Below, in pieces: positions 39,666-40,806 of a stretch of 40,806 bases of DNA; the stretch's first letter is position 1, and every line of letters begins with the position of its first letter. The DNA comes from Methanobacterium sp. PtaU1.Bin097 (GTDB taxonomy: Archaea; Methanobacteriota; Methanobacteria; Methanobacteriales; Methanobacteriaceae): NCBI GenBank assembly GCA_002067325.1, contig MVQY01000161.1, forward strand, positions 1 through 40,806, read 5' to 3'. The notes under the pieces are model-generated. The model did no database searches, was not told the origin of the DNA, and was given only the letters and a program-made list of their open reading frames with translations. A program made the position numbers and the translations under genes.

Positions 39666-40710
39666 TTCTTAAAGCCTCCACAACATTCAATTTCGAAGCA
39701 CGCATGGCAGGATAGAGCCCTGCTAAGACACTTAGAAGCGTAGCACCAGCAATAACACCCAAAATTAGCCATAAAGGCATCATATCAGGAATATACTCTG
39801 TCAATTTCAACACATTTGCAATCACCATAATTCCCGCAATACCCAGAATAACACCTATAACTCCACCTGAAAGTCCTAAAAGGCCAGATTCAAATAAAAT
39901 ACTTCCTTTTATTTCTCGGTTTGTAAATCCAGTTGCTTTTAGTATGCCCAGTTCTCTTGTTCTCTCCATTACACTGATTAACATGGTATTTATCACGCTT
40001 ATGATTCCCACCAGAAGAGCAATACCTGCGATGAATCCCATAAAGAGCAGCGCCTGATCAGTCATCTCCTGAACTTCAGCCACTTTTTCAGATTTGGTTT
40101 CTACCGAAACACCACTGATCTGTTCTTCTATCTCATCGGCAACAGTTTTCGGATCCCCATTCGTCCGTGCGTAAATAGCACTCACTTTACCATCTACAAG
40201 TTGTTTGGCAGTATCCTGATCTATGTAAACGTATAATGATTGTACTTGGGATGTTTCGATTCCTGTAACGGTTAATTCCTGATCCTTTACTTTTATCTTA
40301 CTACCAATATCATAACCCAGTTCATCTGCAACTTGTTGGCTGATTACAACTCCTGGTGTCCCATTCAATTTAACCTGTTTCCAATCATTGGTTCCTTCAA
40401 AAATTACATCCTTTCCATCCACATTTTCTCTAAATGAGGTAACCTCACGAAAATCAAAAAGATTAGACCTACTTCTGATTTTAGAAACTGTTTCTGCATC
40501 CATTAAATAGGATCCAGTGCTTGATGCTGGAGTTATTACCACGTCATACATATACTGATCTGTTTCAGCTTTAACCGCTGAAGTTGCTCCAGCAGTTATC
40601 CCAAGAAGTACGACCAGGGTGGCAGCGCCAATTATTATTCCCAGCATAGTCAATGCACTTCTGAGCTTCTTTCTACGGATATTATTGAATGCTAAGTTAT
40701 AAAGATTCAT
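39658..40710 (-). CDS. MacB/FtsX-type ABC transporter permease
   Basis: The 350-residue protein has one N-terminal helix after NLAFNNIRRKKLRSALTMLGIIIG, a large external MacB_PCD domain (~45-215) and three C-terminal helices in the FtsX pattern, with MERTRELGILKATGFTNREI and ending YPAMRASKLNVVEALRNE. This is a complete member of the family. I start at ATG 40710, since GGTGAT lies directly before it and GTG 40719 is inside that site. The upstream stretch to 40806 is AT-rich with a TTTAAATTAA element near 40775. Confidence 0.93.
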   Translation of the reverse strand: MNLYNLAFNNIRRKKLRSALTMLGIIIGAATLVVLLGITAGATSAVKAETDQYMYDVVITPASSTGSYLMDAETVSKIRSRSNLFDFREVTSFRENVDGKDVIFEGTNDWKQVKLNGTPGVVISQQVADELGYDIGSKIKVKDQELTVTGIETSQVQSLYVYIDQDTAKQLVDGKVSAIYARTNGDPKTVADEIEEQISGVSVETKSEKVAEVQEMTDQALLFMGFIAGIALLVGIISVINTMLISVMERTRELGILKATGFTNREIKGSILFESGLLGLSGGVIGVILGIAGIMVIANVLKLTEYIPDMMPLWLILGVIAGATLLSVLAGLYPAMRASKLNVVEALRNE

Positions 40711-40806
40711 AATTATCACCTATATCATTTGAAAATCCAAATAGTCCCTCATGAGAGGATTTTGAGGCGGCATGTTTAATTTAAAATAAAAATCCACTCT
40801 TTCATC

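Overview
The window reads as chromosome of a methanogenic archaeon of the Methanobacterium group. The anchor is a full-length formylmethanofuran:tetrahydromethanopterin formyltransferase (ftr, 9800-10696, minus). Supporting signs are archaeal TATA boxes, GGTGA-type ribosome binding sites with many TTG/GTG starts, AT-rich intergenic DNA, and a tRNA-Trp with an intron that carries a box C/D guide RNA. This assignment is inference from gene content; no database was searched.

Layout. 1-650: end of a feoB iron transporter and a possible 38-residue gene. 848-2226: a complete IS630-type element with perfect 15-bp ends and TA flanks. 2230-5330: a surface/zinc cluster with a zinc-ribbon membrane protein, a secreted protein combining a thioester-type domain with four CxxCGGxG zinc motifs, a four-helix membrane protein, a frameshifted zinc-ribbon remnant and a PepSY-like protein. 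5601-18044: mostly housekeeping genes (split-barrel flavoproteins, Nnr NAD(P)H-hydrate repair, a K+ channel with a new C-terminal triple repeat, Ftr, a flippase-like protein, a phosphoesterase, a C39-like peptidase, a slipin, a KefB-type antiporter, an MBL hydrolase). 18094-18344: tRNA-Trp and tRNA-Cys. 18451-23243: a DUF3221-like protein, three methyltransferases, a HEAT-repeat protein and a truncated QueG-like protein. 23363-26818: a GC-rich SnoaL-like gene, probably acquired, then a PadR regulator and ABC-2 exporter operon. 27122-29113: a large beta-helix surface protein sharing the regulatory intergenic region with the PadR gene. 29114-29753: no intact gene. 29754-34433: membrane proteins, a winged-helix regulator, flavodoxin-type redox proteins, a GIN-domain lipoprotein and a hydrolase. 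34446-37953: a stretch with several broken genes around an ArsR regulator and a flavodoxin. 37950-40710: a toroidal cyclase-like protein and a MacB-type ABC transporter.

How the parts fit. Three regulatory circuits can be read from the DNA: PadR with its exporter and the divergent beta-helix gene; ArsR with a 17-bp palindrome just after its own TATA box; and a palindrome at the likely transcription start of the zinc-ribbon gene at 2361. Potassium handling appears twice (7821 and 15332), both using TrkA-N domains.

Strongest leads: (1) the archaeal secreted protein with Cys/Gln thioester motifs and DnaJ-like zinc repeats; (2) the K+ channel whose RCK-C domain is replaced by three copies of an unnamed ~110-residue domain; (3) two neighbouring genes (13471 and 14190, minus) whose proper N-termini seem to start at AUU behind strong ribosome binding sites; (4) the tRNA-Trp intron, which keeps the C34 guide but has a self-palindromic D' guide; (5) a cyclase-like gene with a GC-rich middle and AT-rich ends.
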